A stretch of DNA of 42,311 nt, from assembly GCA_010206265.1 (NCBI GenBank), contig VIQV01000021.1, forward strand, positions 1 to 42,311. Reading direction: 5' to 3'. The translations under genes were made by a program, and so were the position numbers. Below are positions 32,458 through 41,473 of this stretch, in pieces. Numbering within the stretch: the stretch's first letter is position 1; each line of letters opens with the position of its first letter. The DNA comes from Lachnospiraceae bacterium MD329. Its GTDB lineage: Bacteria > Bacillota > Clostridia > UBA1381. The notes beneath the pieces are model-generated. The model was not told the origin of the DNA. It did not search any database and saw only the letters and a program-made list of their open reading frames with translations.

Positions 32458-35400
32458 TTATTCTATGTTATACACGATGTTAACCGTTTTATCTGTATCG
32501 TTCTGCTGAACGCCTACTCCCATATAAGAGAACACTTCATTCAGGTTTACAAACAGTTCTCCGTCTATATCTTCGGCATTTTGAACTATTTCAGTCGGGT
32601 TTTGACCGTCTGTGCGTATTTCATTTTCGCCCGCGGTTACAGTATATGTGTGACCGTTTCTTCTAAATGTAAGTGTAAGCGGCGAACCGTCTACAGTGTA
32701 GTCAATATCTGCGCCATCTGCCTTTAACTGGTCAAGAATAAGACTTATAGGACCGAATACACCTGACGGGGTTCCTTTCCTTGTACGGAATTTATCAGGT
32801 ACGTTAAATTCTTTGCCGTTGATTGTGGTTGTATAATAAACATTTGTATCAACTTCTTTTTCAATCACTACTTTATTCCAGTCAGCTGTGAATTTCTGAG
32901 CAAGAGGTTTTAACGGAGCAATAGTTGATACGCTCGGTCTGTCAGAGGAAAGTCCTTTAGGAAGAATTGAAGGCATCTGAGTGGTAAGACCGTTTTTAGT
33001 TTCTACTGCAAGCGAGGTTATCTCTGCTGAAACAGGCAGCATACCGGGAATATCCATAGAAGCTGTAAGCTTAAAGGTTCCTGCTTTTCTTGTTGATTTT
33101 ACGAAAATTCTGTTGGTGCCGTTTTCAGCGTATACATAATTTTTACGGATTGTCGAAACGCCGTCTTTTACACCGCCGAAATAGTTTGAAAGACCTGCTG
33201 ACTCAGCATTATTCTGGAAACAGCCTGCGCCTGTACCTGAATTATATCCGCCGAGATATACGCCTTCACCGCTGTATGTAAAGTCAATTCTGTCATAGTT
33301 CAGTGCGCATATATTACCGTTTTTATCGACTACCTGAACGTCAAAGTATGCTATATCTGAACCGTCAGCGCGCCAGTCGCCTGTTGTATTGCCGTTTTCG
33401 TCGGTTTTTACGGCAGTATGGGGAATAAGCTTAATGTTTACTGCGTCATAAGTACGAGCGATTTCGTCAGTTGCAAGTTCTGTTCCTCTTGCGTCATAAG
33501 CTTTGGCAATAACTCCGTCGCCTAAGGTTACATCTATATTGTCAAATTGATATACAAATGAATTTGCTGCAGTGTTGTCTGAACCTATAAGCGTTTCTTT
33601 ACCATTGTCAATACGGTATAGTTCAACTTTTGCAATATCTGCTGAACCTATAGCGTATACAGTTTTTTTAGTTGGGTTGCGTTTAAGTTTATTATTGGTA
33701 TACTTATAATAACCGTATTCTGTATTGCCGTCCGTACCCAAAACTATTTTTGTTTTATCAAAATAGTTATATGTTGAATCGGATACTTCGGGATAACTCC
33801 AGTGACCTATAATATGTACAGCTGATTTGTCAGAGTGTGCAGCTCTTGTACCCTCATACATTTCCTTGGTTTGTCTTACAGGGTCAACACGGCCTGAAGT
33901 ACGGCAGTTTTCGGAAGCGGAGTTTCTTCCGTGCATATTTGAGTCAGACCATACCATCATTGCCTCTGCGGAATAAAGACTCTGACCTGTACCGGCGCGG
34001 TTGGAGTAATAACCGTCATATTCCATTACATTTGATACTGTAATGCTTTCCTGTGTCTGGTCGTGTGCGTCATAGCCGTCTAATTTACTTTTTCCGTAAA
34101 GTGTTTTATTTACATAGTCAAAATCTGGAGGAGAAAAATCGTCCCATATACGGCGAGGTGATTCCTCACGGGCATATTCTGTTTCAACAATAGGTCCCAT
34201 TATTCCGTTAGCCTTCATAGCCTCTTTTGCAGCAGCGGCATATCCGCCGTACATAGTGCCTGCATAGTTATATTCATAGTTAAGCTGTCCCTGAGCATTT
34301 GCAGCTCCTGCTTTACCGGTTGAACGCGCACCGATAAAACGCATACCGTGTGGGTCGATGTCATCACGCAGTTTACTCATTGCAACGGCTTTAGCGTCTG
34401 AAATTGCCTGATTACCTGTTTCCCAGAATAATACGGACGGACTGTTTCTGAAATAAATCATAGCGTCACGCATAGCCTCTTCACGCTGTGACCACGCTCT
34501 GCCGTCCTCATCTCTTTCCTTATCGCCTGCAGGGCATACTACCACAACGCCGTATCTGTCAGAAGAACGTACAGCGGCAGGTTTTGGAGCAACGTGCATC
34601 CAGCGTATGAAGTTTGCGTTGTTGCCGTCTTTTAAAAGTGACATATCATAGTCAGTAAGCCAGTCGGGTGAAACGCCTATTACAGCCCATTCGTTTGTTG
34701 AACGCTGAGCATAACCTTTTAACCATACAGCTTTATCATTAATCATAACACCTTGGTTTTCGTCATAAGTAACTTTTCTGAAACCTGTAACCTTTTTCTG
34801 AACGTCAACAACGTTTCCGCTTGAATCCTTTAATATTGAATAAACAGTATAAAGATAAGGGTCTTCAACACTCCAGAAACGAACGTCCTCCGCGTTATAG
34901 CTTGCTGTGATATGTGTAACGTCAACCGTATTTACTTTTGCGCGTCCTACAGGGTTTGCAATATTAGCTTCGTCGTACACGTCGCTTTCAACGGCAGTTT
35001 CAAAAACTGCTCCCGCGTCTTTTGCGGCAGGAACGCTTTGTGCTTTTGCGTCGAAACGGTAAGCTAGCTTACCGTCGTTATCAACGACGGCAACTTCCAA
35101 TGAGTAATTACCGTCTTTTGCCGACTCATTTCTGATTTCCGCGTCAACGTGAATAGTAGCTTTGTTTGCGCGTGTGTCAAAGTTGTCAGCGTATATATAA
35201 TTACCTGTGGTTTTAAGGTTGTTGTAAAGAGGAAGTGTCTGATATACATTGCCTTTTATGTGCAGGTATGCGTCGTACACAAGACCTGCCTGAACCTCAT
35301 TAAAGCTGCGGACATTCCAGCTATAGCCTGAACCCTCTCCAAAACGTGTTTTGAAGTTATCGGGAGTGTAGCTTGACCCCCATTCCTCTCCGGGAACAGT

Positions 35401-36006
35401 TTCAAACATTATTCTGTTGCTGTTTCCGCCCTGTGATGTAGAGTCGTTGGCAATTGCTATAACTGCCGGCTGACCGGGAGTTACATACTTTGTAATATCA
35501 AAGCCCATTGCAGAGATACCAGCCTCGTAGTAACCTACCTTTTCGCCATTTACCCATACGTAAGCCGCCTGACGGATACCTTCAAGCTCAAAAAACACCT
35601 TTCCGTCTTTCGTGGACTCAGGAATGGTAAATGTCTTTCTGTAAAGGAATACGCCCATTCTTCCTGCGCCGCCGCCTGAGTCACGTGTAGTATTCATAAA
35701 TGAATCCTCTCCGTTTACTGCGTGAGGAATACTTACGCTTTCCCAGTCGGAGTCGTCATAGTTGACGTCATAAAACTGCTTGCCGTTTTTGGCAACTGCC
35801 TCATAAGCAGTTTTAAAAGGTGTGGTAACACCGTTAGGAGCCTCCTTATATTTCCAGTCTAAGTTCATATTGTATGTAATTGCAGGTGATTCGGGGGCGG
35901 TGTAGGTTGCACCGATACCGTCGTCTGCCGCGCTTACGGTTACTGCGCTGAGCAATGCCTGCAGAGCAACAGCAAATGAACATATTAGTGAAAGTGTTCG
36001 TTTCAT
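32458..36006 (-). CDS. Secreted glycoside hydrolase family 2-like protein with C-terminal copper-amine-oxidase-N-like domain
   Basis: The signal peptide covers residues 1-26 (LICSFAVALQALLSAVTVSA). A GH2 sugar-binding sandwich is at about 50-235 (VSIPHAVNGED, FLYRKTFTIPEST, YVWVNGEKVGYYEAG), followed by an Ig-like domain and a TIM barrel at about 420-690. In the barrel the candidate nucleophile is Glu610 (ETEYAREE). The usual acid/base motif W-x-x-GN-E reads W528-E-T-G-N-Q533, so Gln replaces Glu. Glu529 might substitute. Further beta domains follow, and the last roughly 100 residues (VFGPISLILDQLKADGADI to the end) resemble the Cu_amine_oxidN1 wall-associated domain. The substrate is unknown, probably a plant or host glycan. 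Confidence 0.85.
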   Translation of the reverse strand: MKRTLSLICSFAVALQALLSAVTVSAADDGIGATYTAPESPAITYNMNLDWKYKEAPNGVTTPFKTAYEAVAKNGKQFYDVNYDDSDWESVSIPHAVNGEDSFMNTTRDSGGGAGRMGVFLYRKTFTIPESTKDGKVFFELEGIRQAAYVWVNGEKVGYYEAGISAMGFDITKYVTPGQPAVIAIANDSTSQGGNSNRIMFETVPGEEWGSSYTPDNFKTRFGEGSGYSWNVRSFNEVQAGLVYDAYLHIKGNVYQTLPLYNNLKTTGNYIYADNFDTRANKATIHVDAEIRNESAKDGNYSLEVAVVDNDGKLAYRFDAKAQSVPAAKDAGAVFETAVESDVYDEANIANPVGRAKVNTVDVTHITASYNAEDVRFWSVEDPYLYTVYSILKDSSGNVVDVQKKVTGFRKVTYDENQGVMINDKAVWLKGYAQRSTNEWAVIGVSPDWLTDYDMSLLKDGNNANFIRWMHVAPKPAAVRSSDRYGVVVVCPAGDKERDEDGRAWSQREEAMRDAMIYFRNSPSVLFWETGNQAISDAKAVAMSKLRDDIDPHGMRFIGARSTGKAGAANAQGQLNYEYNYAGTMYGGYAAAAKEAMKANGIMGPIVETEYAREESPRRIWDDFSPPDFDYVNKTLYGKSKLDGYDAHDQTQESITVSNVMEYDGYYSNRAGTGQSLYSAEAMMVWSDSNMHGRNSASENCRTSGRVDPVRQTKEMYEGTRAAHSDKSAVHIIGHWSYPEVSDSTYNYFDKTKIVLGTDGNTEYGYYKYTNNKLKRNPTKKTVYAIGSADIAKVELYRIDNGKETLIGSDNTAANSFVYQFDNIDVTLGDGVIAKAYDARGTELATDEIARTYDAVNIKLIPHTAVKTDENGNTTGDWRADGSDIAYFDVQVVDKNGNICALNYDRIDFTYSGEGVYLGGYNSGTGAGCFQNNAESAGLSNYFGGVKDGVSTIRKNYVYAENGTNRIFVKSTRKAGTFKLTASMDIPGMLPVSAEITSLAVETKNGLTTQMPSILPKGLSSDRPSVSTIAPLKPLAQKFTADWNKVVIEKEVDTNVYYTTTINGKEFNVPDKFRTRKGTPSGVFGPISLILDQLKADGADIDYTVDGSPLTLTFRRNGHTYTVTAGENEIRTDGQNPTEIVQNAEDIDGELFVNLNEVFSYMGVGVQQNDTDKTVNIVYNIE

Positions 36007-36055
36007 AGTTAATCAATCCTTTCGTTATTTTATGTAGCGTTACACTCTTAACAAT

Positions 36056-36064
36056 ATCATAGCA
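36056..36064 (-). promoter_or_regulatory. Extended -10 promoter of the GH2 operon
   Basis: On the minus strand TGC then TATGAT (36061-36056). The -35 region is poor, which suits an activator-dependent promoter beside a divergent AraC gene. The leader is about 43 nt, with AAAGGA before ATG 36006. Confidence 0.5.
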
Positions 36065-36104
36065 CAATGTATTATAAAAAAATAGTGTTTTATTGCCCTA
36101 AACA

Positions 36105-36133
36105 TTGCAAATATTGCTCTGTTGTGGTATACT
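36105..36133 (+). promoter_or_regulatory. Promoter of the AraC-type gene, with repeated ATTGC motifs
   Basis: TTGCAA (36105-36110), 17 bp, TATACT (36128-36133), with TGG before the -10. ATTGC occurs three times in the same orientation (36092, 36104, 36113), overlapping the -35, as possible regulator contacts for autoregulation and divergent control. Confidence 0.6.
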
Positions 36134-36168
36134 TGTATTAGTATCAAATTTAAGGAAGGGAAGAGGCT

Positions 36169-37017
36169 ATGAAAATATCATTTCGACAGAAAGATTATAT
36201 GTACAGCTATTCGAAAGCGAATCCGCCGGAGCTGCGTATGCACCTTCACAATTACTATGAATTTCTGCATTTTATAAGCGGCAACGCGCGTTATATTGTG
36301 GAAAATTCCATATATCAGATAGAACCGGGCGATTTACTGATAACACGTCCCGACGAAATACATACAATAAGCTTTGATTCCGACGACATATACGAAAGAA
36401 ATTTCATTCAGATTTCTCCTGAATATATGAAGGATATAGACTACGATTTGCTGTATCTGATTAACAGACGTCCTGCAGGAACTCTGAACAGAATAAGCGC
36501 TGACGTTGTAAAGAGCTACGGCTTGGACGAGTATTTCTCAAAGGTTGAACAGTACGTTATAAACCGTGTTCCGGAAAGCGATACAATGATTAAAACATAT
36601 ATAATTCAAATGCTTGCAAAAATTAATTCAGCAATGCGTGAGCACAGCGAGCAGTTCACCGAAACTCCGCCTGCGAATACTCGTATTGTAAACATTAAGA
36701 ATTATATTGACGAGCATTTTAATGAGGATTTAACACTTGAAATGCTGTGCAAGGAGTTTTATATTTCAAAATATCACCTTTGCCGTATTTTTAAGAACTA
36801 TACGGGTATGCCTGTGCGCGAGTATATAAATACAAGGCGTATAACTGTAGCGAAACAGATGATATTTGAGGGATATAATCTGACAACTGTGTGTTATGAA
36901 TGCGGGTTTAGGGATTATTCCGTGTTTTATAAGACGTTTAAAAAGTTTACGGACAGTTCGCCGCGTGTTTTCTTCAAGGAACATCAGCCCGCATATGCAA
37001 GCATAGTCACGGAATAG
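36169..37017 (+). CDS. AraC-family regulator with cupin sensor domain
   Basis: The 282-residue protein has an N-terminal cupin-like ligand domain: HLHNYYEFLHFISGNARYIV, then PGDLLITRPDEIHTI. The C-terminal double helix-turn-helix begins near residue 180 (IKNYIDEHFNEDLTLEMLCK, YISKYHLCRIFKNYTG) and ends with YECGFRDYSVFYKTFKK. It should sense a sugar or oligosaccharide and activate the divergent secreted GH2 operon, which starts 162 bp away. AAGGAAGGGAAGAGG precedes the ATG. Confidence 0.92.
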   Translation: MKISFRQKDYMYSYSKANPPELRMHLHNYYEFLHFISGNARYIVENSIYQIEPGDLLITRPDEIHTISFDSDDIYERNFIQISPEYMKDIDYDLLYLINRRPAGTLNRISADVVKSYGLDEYFSKVEQYVINRVPESDTMIKTYIIQMLAKINSAMREHSEQFTETPPANTRIVNIKNYIDEHFNEDLTLEMLCKEFYISKYHLCRIFKNYTGMPVREYINTRRITVAKQMIFEGYNLTTVCYECGFRDYSVFYKTFKKFTDSSPRVFFKEHQPAYASIVTE

Positions 37018-37052
37018 ATTATTACATTTAATTAACATTATTATTGCTTATA

Positions 37053-37081
37053 TTGACATAGAATTTGGATGATGATATAAT
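37053..37081 (+). promoter_or_regulatory. Strong consensus promoter of the DUF5684 gene
   Basis: TTGACA (37053-37058), 17 bp, TATAAT (37076-37081), plus TGA before the -10. Confidence 0.88.
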
Positions 37082-37131
37082 TTCTGTAACATAGCTATAT
37101 GTTAGCTAAAATTTAAAAGGGGGTATCAGTT

Positions 37132-37608
37132 ATGTATGATACACAATTTGTAGCAATGCTGGCAACAGCAATGGTAACAATGTCAGTGATGATACTTGCA
37201 CTGTATGTGATTACTGTTATTGCTTACTGGCAGATTTTCAAGAAGGCAGGAGAAAAGGGTTGGAAGTCGCTTATTCCACTGTACAACAGTTACATTATGT
37301 ACAAGATTTCGTGGAAGACTTCAATGTTCTGGATAATGCTTATCTTAGATATTGTTTACGCTGTACTTGCTTGTATTAATGTATATGCGCAGAATGGTAT
37401 ATTGTCATTCCTGTCGTTTGCAATTTATATTGCGGTATTTGTTATTGCAATAATATCAATGCATAAGCTTTCAAAGGCATTCGGACACGGTGCAGGCTTT
37501 ACAGTAGGTCTTGTATTGCTAAGCCCTATATTCATACTGATTCTTGCTTTCGGAAGCTCTCAGTATGTAGGTAACACAACTGTTACTGCTGAAAAGATTG
37601 AAGAATAA
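37132..37608 (+). CDS. DUF5684 small membrane protein
   Basis: The 158-residue protein has four predicted transmembrane helices, about 10-32, 62-85, 90-113 and 125-145. After the first helix, WQIFKKAGEKGWKSLIPLYN is the DUF5684 signature, which also occurs in some signal-peptidase-like proteins. No catalytic Ser/Lys dyad is apparent, so function is unknown. It has its own near-perfect promoter, an AAAGGGGG ribosome site and its own terminator. This suggests a highly expressed single gene. Confidence 0.85.
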   Translation: MYDTQFVAMLATAMVTMSVMILALYVITVIAYWQIFKKAGEKGWKSLIPLYNSYIMYKISWKTSMFWIMLILDIVYAVLACINVYAQNGILSFLSFAIYIAVFVIAIISMHKLSKAFGHGAGFTVGLVLLSPIFILILAFGSSQYVGNTTVTAEKIEE

Positions 37609-37613
37609 TTCTG

Positions 37614-37641
37614 AAAAAAGTCCCTTGACGGGACTTTTTTT
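37614..37641 (+). terminator. Terminator after the DUF5684 gene
   Basis: AAAAAAGTCCC (37614-37624) pairs with GGGACTTTTTT (37630-37640) around a 5-base loop, followed by further T. Confidence 0.9.
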
Positions 37642-37643
37642 CG

Positions 37644-37672
37644 TTGACAAATATTTGGGCACTTGATAAAAT
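37644..37672 (+). promoter_or_regulatory. Promoter of the SGNH hydrolase-FAD oxidoreductase pair
   Basis: TTGACA (37644-37649), 17 bp, TAAAAT (37667-37672), with TGA before the -10. GAGGAG follows before ATG 37694. Confidence 0.75.
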
Positions 37673-37693
37673 AATACAAAGAGGAGAATAGAT

Positions 37694-38314
37694 ATGAAAA
37701 AAATACTTTGTTTTGGTGATTCCAATACTTGGGGACATAACCCCGTGGATATGTCACGCCTTGAAGAACGCTGGACTGTTTTTCTGAAAGAGATGTTTTC
37801 AGAATATGAAATTGTTGAAGACGGAGTTTGCGGACGTTCGAGTAAATTTGACGTTCCGGATACGCCGTATTCAAACGGTATTGAAGTATTCCGAGAACGT
37901 TATATTAAAAAAGACAGTGATTTTGATCTTATAATAGTAATGCTTGGCACGAATGACCAGCTTAAATATTTTAACTGTACGGCGGAAGAAACGGCTGAAA
38001 CGCTTAGAGGATTTGCTCGTGAGTATCGGGAGAAATACGGAAATACTGCTGAGTTTTTGTTTATATCTCCGATTTTAATTCGTGACTGCGCTTTAAAACA
38101 TCCATATTTCAGTACGGTATACAACGAAAAGTCGGTAAAGACTTCGTTGGATTTTGCAAAGGCAATATGTGAGGCGGCAGAAAAGGAAAACGTATCTTTT
38201 CTTGACGCGGCAGCCAACGCAAACGCATCCGACCTTGACGGAATACATATGGACGAAACAGAACATAAAAAATTGGCGGTTAAAATTGCGGAGAAGATTA
38301 AGGAAATACTATGA
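37694..38314 (+). CDS. SGNH/GDSL-family hydrolase (esterase)
   Basis: The 206 residues contain block I CFGDSNTWG with the nucleophile Ser (residue 9), block III IIVMLGTNDQLK and block V DLDGIHMDETEHKKLA with the Asp/His pair. The family cleaves acyl esters of small molecules or sugars. There is no signal peptide, so it acts inside the cell. SRLEERWTVFLKEMF is typical of arylesterase-like members. Its TGA overlaps the ATG of the next gene by 4 bp. Confidence 0.9.
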   Translation: MKKILCFGDSNTWGHNPVDMSRLEERWTVFLKEMFSEYEIVEDGVCGRSSKFDVPDTPYSNGIEVFRERYIKKDSDFDLIIVMLGTNDQLKYFNCTAEETAETLRGFAREYREKYGNTAEFLFISPILIRDCALKHPYFSTVYNEKSVKTSLDFAKAICEAAEKENVSFLDAAANANASDLDGIHMDETEHKKLAVKIAEKIKEIL

Positions 38315-39873
38315 TAAGAATTTCAAATATAAAAATAAGAGTTGATGAAAAAAACGATTTAAAAGAAAAAGTAAAAAAAATGCTTGGTTCAAACAGCCTG
38401 AAATCCTTTCATATATCAAAAAAATCAATAGACGCGCGGAAAAAGAATGATGTACACTACGTTTATTCGATTGATATAGAAACTGGGAATGAAAAAGAGG
38501 TTGTAAAACATTTAAAAAATGCCAGAATAATAGAAAAAACAACGTATACATTCCCGAAAGGCACACCGAAGAAAGAACCTGTTGTAATTGCAGGTATGGG
38601 ACCGGCAGGTTTTATGTGTGCGCTTACTCTGGTGCAGAACGGATATAAGGTGATATTGCTTGAACGCGGTAAATGCGTTGAAGATAGGATTAAGGACGTT
38701 GATAACTTCTGGCAAACAGGCGAGCTGAATGAGAGCTCCAATGTACAGTTCGGTGAAGGCGGCGCTGGCACGTTTTCCGACGGAAAACTTACTACGGGTA
38801 TAAATGACTTTCGCATAGATAAAGTGCTTAGGGAATTTCACACGCACGGTGCGCCTGAAGAAATACTTTATTATTCCAAGCCGCATATCGGTACCGATAA
38901 GCTGTGTAAAATGGTTGCCTCAATCAGAGAGGAAATAACGCGGCTTGGCGGTGAGGTGCGTTTTTTAAGCACGCTTACAGACATTAGAATTTCTGACGGC
39001 AAAGTATGCGCGGCTGTGGTTAATAATGAATATGAAATAAAGACTGATAATATAGTGATTGCAATAGGACACAGCGCGCGTGACACGTTTAAAATGCTGC
39101 TTGAGCGTGGGCTGGATATGGAGCAAAAGAGCTTTTCGGTAGGAGTGAGAATTGAACATTCGCAGGAAATGATAAATAAAAGCCAGTACGGAGAATTTTA
39201 TAATCAACTTCCTGCCGCCGATTATAAAATGGCAGTACATCTTGAAAACGGCAGGGGAGTGTATACGTTTTGTATGTGTCCCGGTGGCGAGGTGGTTGCG
39301 TCCGCGTCTGAAAGCGGAGGCGTTGTGACAAACGGAATGAGCCGTTTTGCGCGTGATGGCAAAAATGCAAACAGTGCGCTTTTGGTAAGCATTACTCCCG
39401 AGGATTTTCAGTCGTCCGACCCTCTGGCAGGTATGTATTTTCAGCGTGATATAGAAAGAAAGGCTTTTATGGCAGGAGGCGGGAATTATAATGCCCCCTG
39501 TATGAAAGCAGGTGATTTTCTGAGTATTTACGGCGGTGAGTATAATGTTGAACCTACTTATAAACCCAATGTGACATATACTGATTTAAGACAGGTATTA
39601 CCTGAATTTGTGATTGAAAGTCTTCGTGAGGCGATAGTGAAGATGGACGATAAGCTTAAAGGTTTTGCCGACGCAGGTGCGGTTCTTACCGCTCCTGAAA
39701 CGCGTTCCTCCTCGCCTGTAAGAATCATAAGAGATAAGGTGACTATGCAGTCAAATATAAAAGGTGTATATCCTTGCGGCGAAGGCGCAGGATATGCAGG
39801 CGGAATAATGTCCGCCGCGGTTGACGGCATTAAGGTTGCGGAAAAAATCGCGGAAAATAATAACGGCGGCTGA
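38311..39873 (+). CDS. FAD-dependent oxidoreductase (COG2509-type)
   Basis: The 520-residue cytoplasmic flavoprotein has a short N-terminal alpha/beta domain (MIRISNIKIRVDEKNDLKEK). The FAD-binding Rossmann motif VVIAGMGPAGFMCALTLVQN lies near residue 90, with LLERGKCVEDR after it. SNVQFGEGGAGTFSDGKLTT and the C-terminal GVYPCGEGAGYAGGIMSAAV are hallmarks of this uncharacterised dehydrogenase group. The substrate is unknown. The start overlaps the SGNH gene stop (ATGA), so the two are translationally coupled. Confidence 0.9.
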   Translation: MIRISNIKIRVDEKNDLKEKVKKMLGSNSLKSFHISKKSIDARKKNDVHYVYSIDIETGNEKEVVKHLKNARIIEKTTYTFPKGTPKKEPVVIAGMGPAGFMCALTLVQNGYKVILLERGKCVEDRIKDVDNFWQTGELNESSNVQFGEGGAGTFSDGKLTTGINDFRIDKVLREFHTHGAPEEILYYSKPHIGTDKLCKMVASIREEITRLGGEVRFLSTLTDIRISDGKVCAAVVNNEYEIKTDNIVIAIGHSARDTFKMLLERGLDMEQKSFSVGVRIEHSQEMINKSQYGEFYNQLPAADYKMAVHLENGRGVYTFCMCPGGEVVASASESGGVVTNGMSRFARDGKNANSALLVSITPEDFQSSDPLAGMYFQRDIERKAFMAGGGNYNAPCMKAGDFLSIYGGEYNVEPTYKPNVTYTDLRQVLPEFVIESLREAIVKMDDKLKGFADAGAVLTAPETRSSSPVRIIRDKVTMQSNIKGVYPCGEGAGYAGGIMSAAVDGIKVAEKIAENNNGG

Positions 39874-39893
39874 TAAGCTGCCGTTATTATTTT
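39859..39893. terminator. Terminator between convergent genes
   Basis: AATAACGGCGGC (39859-39870) pairs with GCTGCCGTTATT (39877-39888) with one mismatch. It overlaps the oxidoreductase stop codon and is followed by ATTTTG. It lies just before the end of the convergent secreted-protein gene. Confidence 0.75.
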
Positions 39894-39900
39894 GTTCTGC

Positions 39901-41169
39901 TCAGTTGTTAAATTTATACAGTGTAGTGTGGTAGTCACTACAGCAAGGCCGCATACCTTCCATATTGTCCCATAACATAAGCTTTAGAGTGTATGAGTAA
40001 TCAACGTTAATTTTATCATCATAAATCTTTTTTACAGATGGTTGGTCAAATGTGACGGGTATAGTCGTAACAGAACGTAATATATCGTCATCATTAGAGT
40101 ATATTGCTAAAATCGCAGTATATGTACCTGCCTTCGGTACAGAGGCGAGTATTGTACCCAAGCCGTCGCGTGTTATATGAAAATCTGTCGGAGTGTTTGC
40201 CGCAAGATAAATAACATTGTTTTCTCCGTTTTGAATTGAATATGTGACGTGCTTGTCGATATTATCGCTTATAAAATAATGGCTGTAATCGGTATCGTTT
40301 TCACCTGTAATTGCTGTCGGACAGTCTGTAAAAGGTCGTTTTGATGTAGAAACACCAATTGTTGAACCTTCAGAAAGAGGCGAGCTAATCTGCAGGACAA
40401 TCTTTCTTCTAAGGTTTAGATTATATTGTTTGCCGTTTTTTGTATTATTTGAAATTATAATTTTTCCGCCTATACTGATACTGCCTTGGTCAATATAAAC
40501 ACCGTCGCCTGTATTTTCAAAAATGCTGCAGTCGCGCATATTAAGTTCGTAATAAGAGCACACACCGTCATATCCTGAATTTCCTGCTACTGTACAGCCG
40601 TACATATTAAGTGTGTCAGTATTGAATATACCGCCATTGCTGCCTGAGATGTTTATGTTGTACATATCGAGGGGTGAAGTAGAAATTACTGCGTAGCTTG
40701 ACGGACTTATAATAACTCCGCCTGTAAGTGTTTTTGTTCCGTGTTCTTCATCACGCACCCATAGACCTTTATCTCCGACAGAAAATTTATGCTCATTATC
40801 GGAACAATCCGTAAATATTGTTATGGCAGACGAGTCGATTTCTATTGTATGTTCTAAATTTTTGGGGTTGTCTGTCATTATAATGTGACCGTTCAAACAT
40901 AGCTTTATTGAGTTGGTTATATTCCAAGTTGCAGATACTGCAACATCTTTTGTCAAATAATAATTTCCTGCAGTGTCGGGTAGTGACGTGTCGCTGTCCC
41001 ACGCAGTCCATTCAATATCTTCGTGATTTTCCGAGCAGTTTTCGTCAGCGCAAATTTTATGTATGTGTTTTGGTGATTCGGTTGCGTCGTCGGCAAACGC
41101 CGTGAATGTGCCGAGTGTCCCCAAGATAAGGCACATTGCAGTGAATAGTGAAATAAGTTGTTTCTTCAT
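39901..41169 (-). CDS. Secreted protein with beta-helix-like repeats
   Basis: The signal peptide is residues 1-25 (QLISLFTAMCLILGTLGTFT, cleavage after AFA). The middle, about 95-260, has short strand-turn repeats with Asn/Gly ladders (LDMYNINISGSNGGIF, TLNMYGCTVAGNSGYDGVCS, ELNMRDCSIFENTGDGVYID), as in right-handed beta-helix proteins. A histidine- and cysteine-containing segment, PKHIHKICADENCSENHED, follows the signal peptide. No anchor is seen. The frame opens upstream to 41277, but those residues derive from the structured leader element. ATG 41169 has GGAGG 7 bp upstream and begins a proper signal peptide, giving 422 residues. Function is unknown. Confidence 0.75.
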   Translation of the reverse strand: MKKQLISLFTAMCLILGTLGTFTAFADDATESPKHIHKICADENCSENHEDIEWTAWDSDTSLPDTAGNYYLTKDVAVSATWNITNSIKLCLNGHIIMTDNPKNLEHTIEIDSSAITIFTDCSDNEHKFSVGDKGLWVRDEEHGTKTLTGGVIISPSSYAVISTSPLDMYNINISGSNGGIFNTDTLNMYGCTVAGNSGYDGVCSYYELNMRDCSIFENTGDGVYIDQGSISIGGKIIISNNTKNGKQYNLNLRRKIVLQISSPLSEGSTIGVSTSKRPFTDCPTAITGENDTDYSHYFISDNIDKHVTYSIQNGENNVIYLAANTPTDFHITRDGLGTILASVPKAGTYTAILAIYSNDDDILRSVTTIPVTFDQPSVKKIYDDKINVDYSYTLKLMLWDNMEGMRPCCSDYHTTLYKFNN

Positions 41170-41211
41170 TTTTCTACCTCCGTAAATTAATATGAATGTA
41201 ACTTCACGCAT

Positions 41212-41467
41212 AAAAAATGCGTGGCATAAGCAATGCCACGCACAAAAACGCGGCTTAGCTTTAATGTTACCACACATTTATCGTTATATGAAACACTGCA
41301 AATAAAACATATACTATCAGTCATTTCAAATATACAAAGCCGGCATTTTTTGCAAAATACAAACTCTGATAGTATACGTTAAAACAGAATATTTCAAACG
41401 AAATATCCAAAAATAAATATTAAAAAAACAGTGTCATATACTTACGCATATAACGATAAAATGTGGT
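41212..41467 (-). ncRNA. Candidate structured leader or small RNA, element E2
   Basis: On the minus strand the predicted transcript starts near 41467. P1 pairs the 5' end (41467-41447) with 41290-41269 over about 20 bp. P2 pairs 41434-41429 with 41298-41293. Inside lie hairpin P3 (41406-41400 with 41395-41389) and P4, 14 bp (41379-41366 with 41320-41307), so a three-way junction can be drawn. The 3' tail AAGCUAAGCCGCGUUUUUG is followed by a perfect 10-bp terminator (41242-41233 with 41227-41218) and U6. GCCGCG can pair with CGUGGC of the terminator 5' arm as an anti-terminator. It lies 43 bp upstream of the secreted-protein start. The 3' module is shared with E1 at 16232-16391. Confidence 0.55.
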
Positions 41468-41473
41468 AATTAC

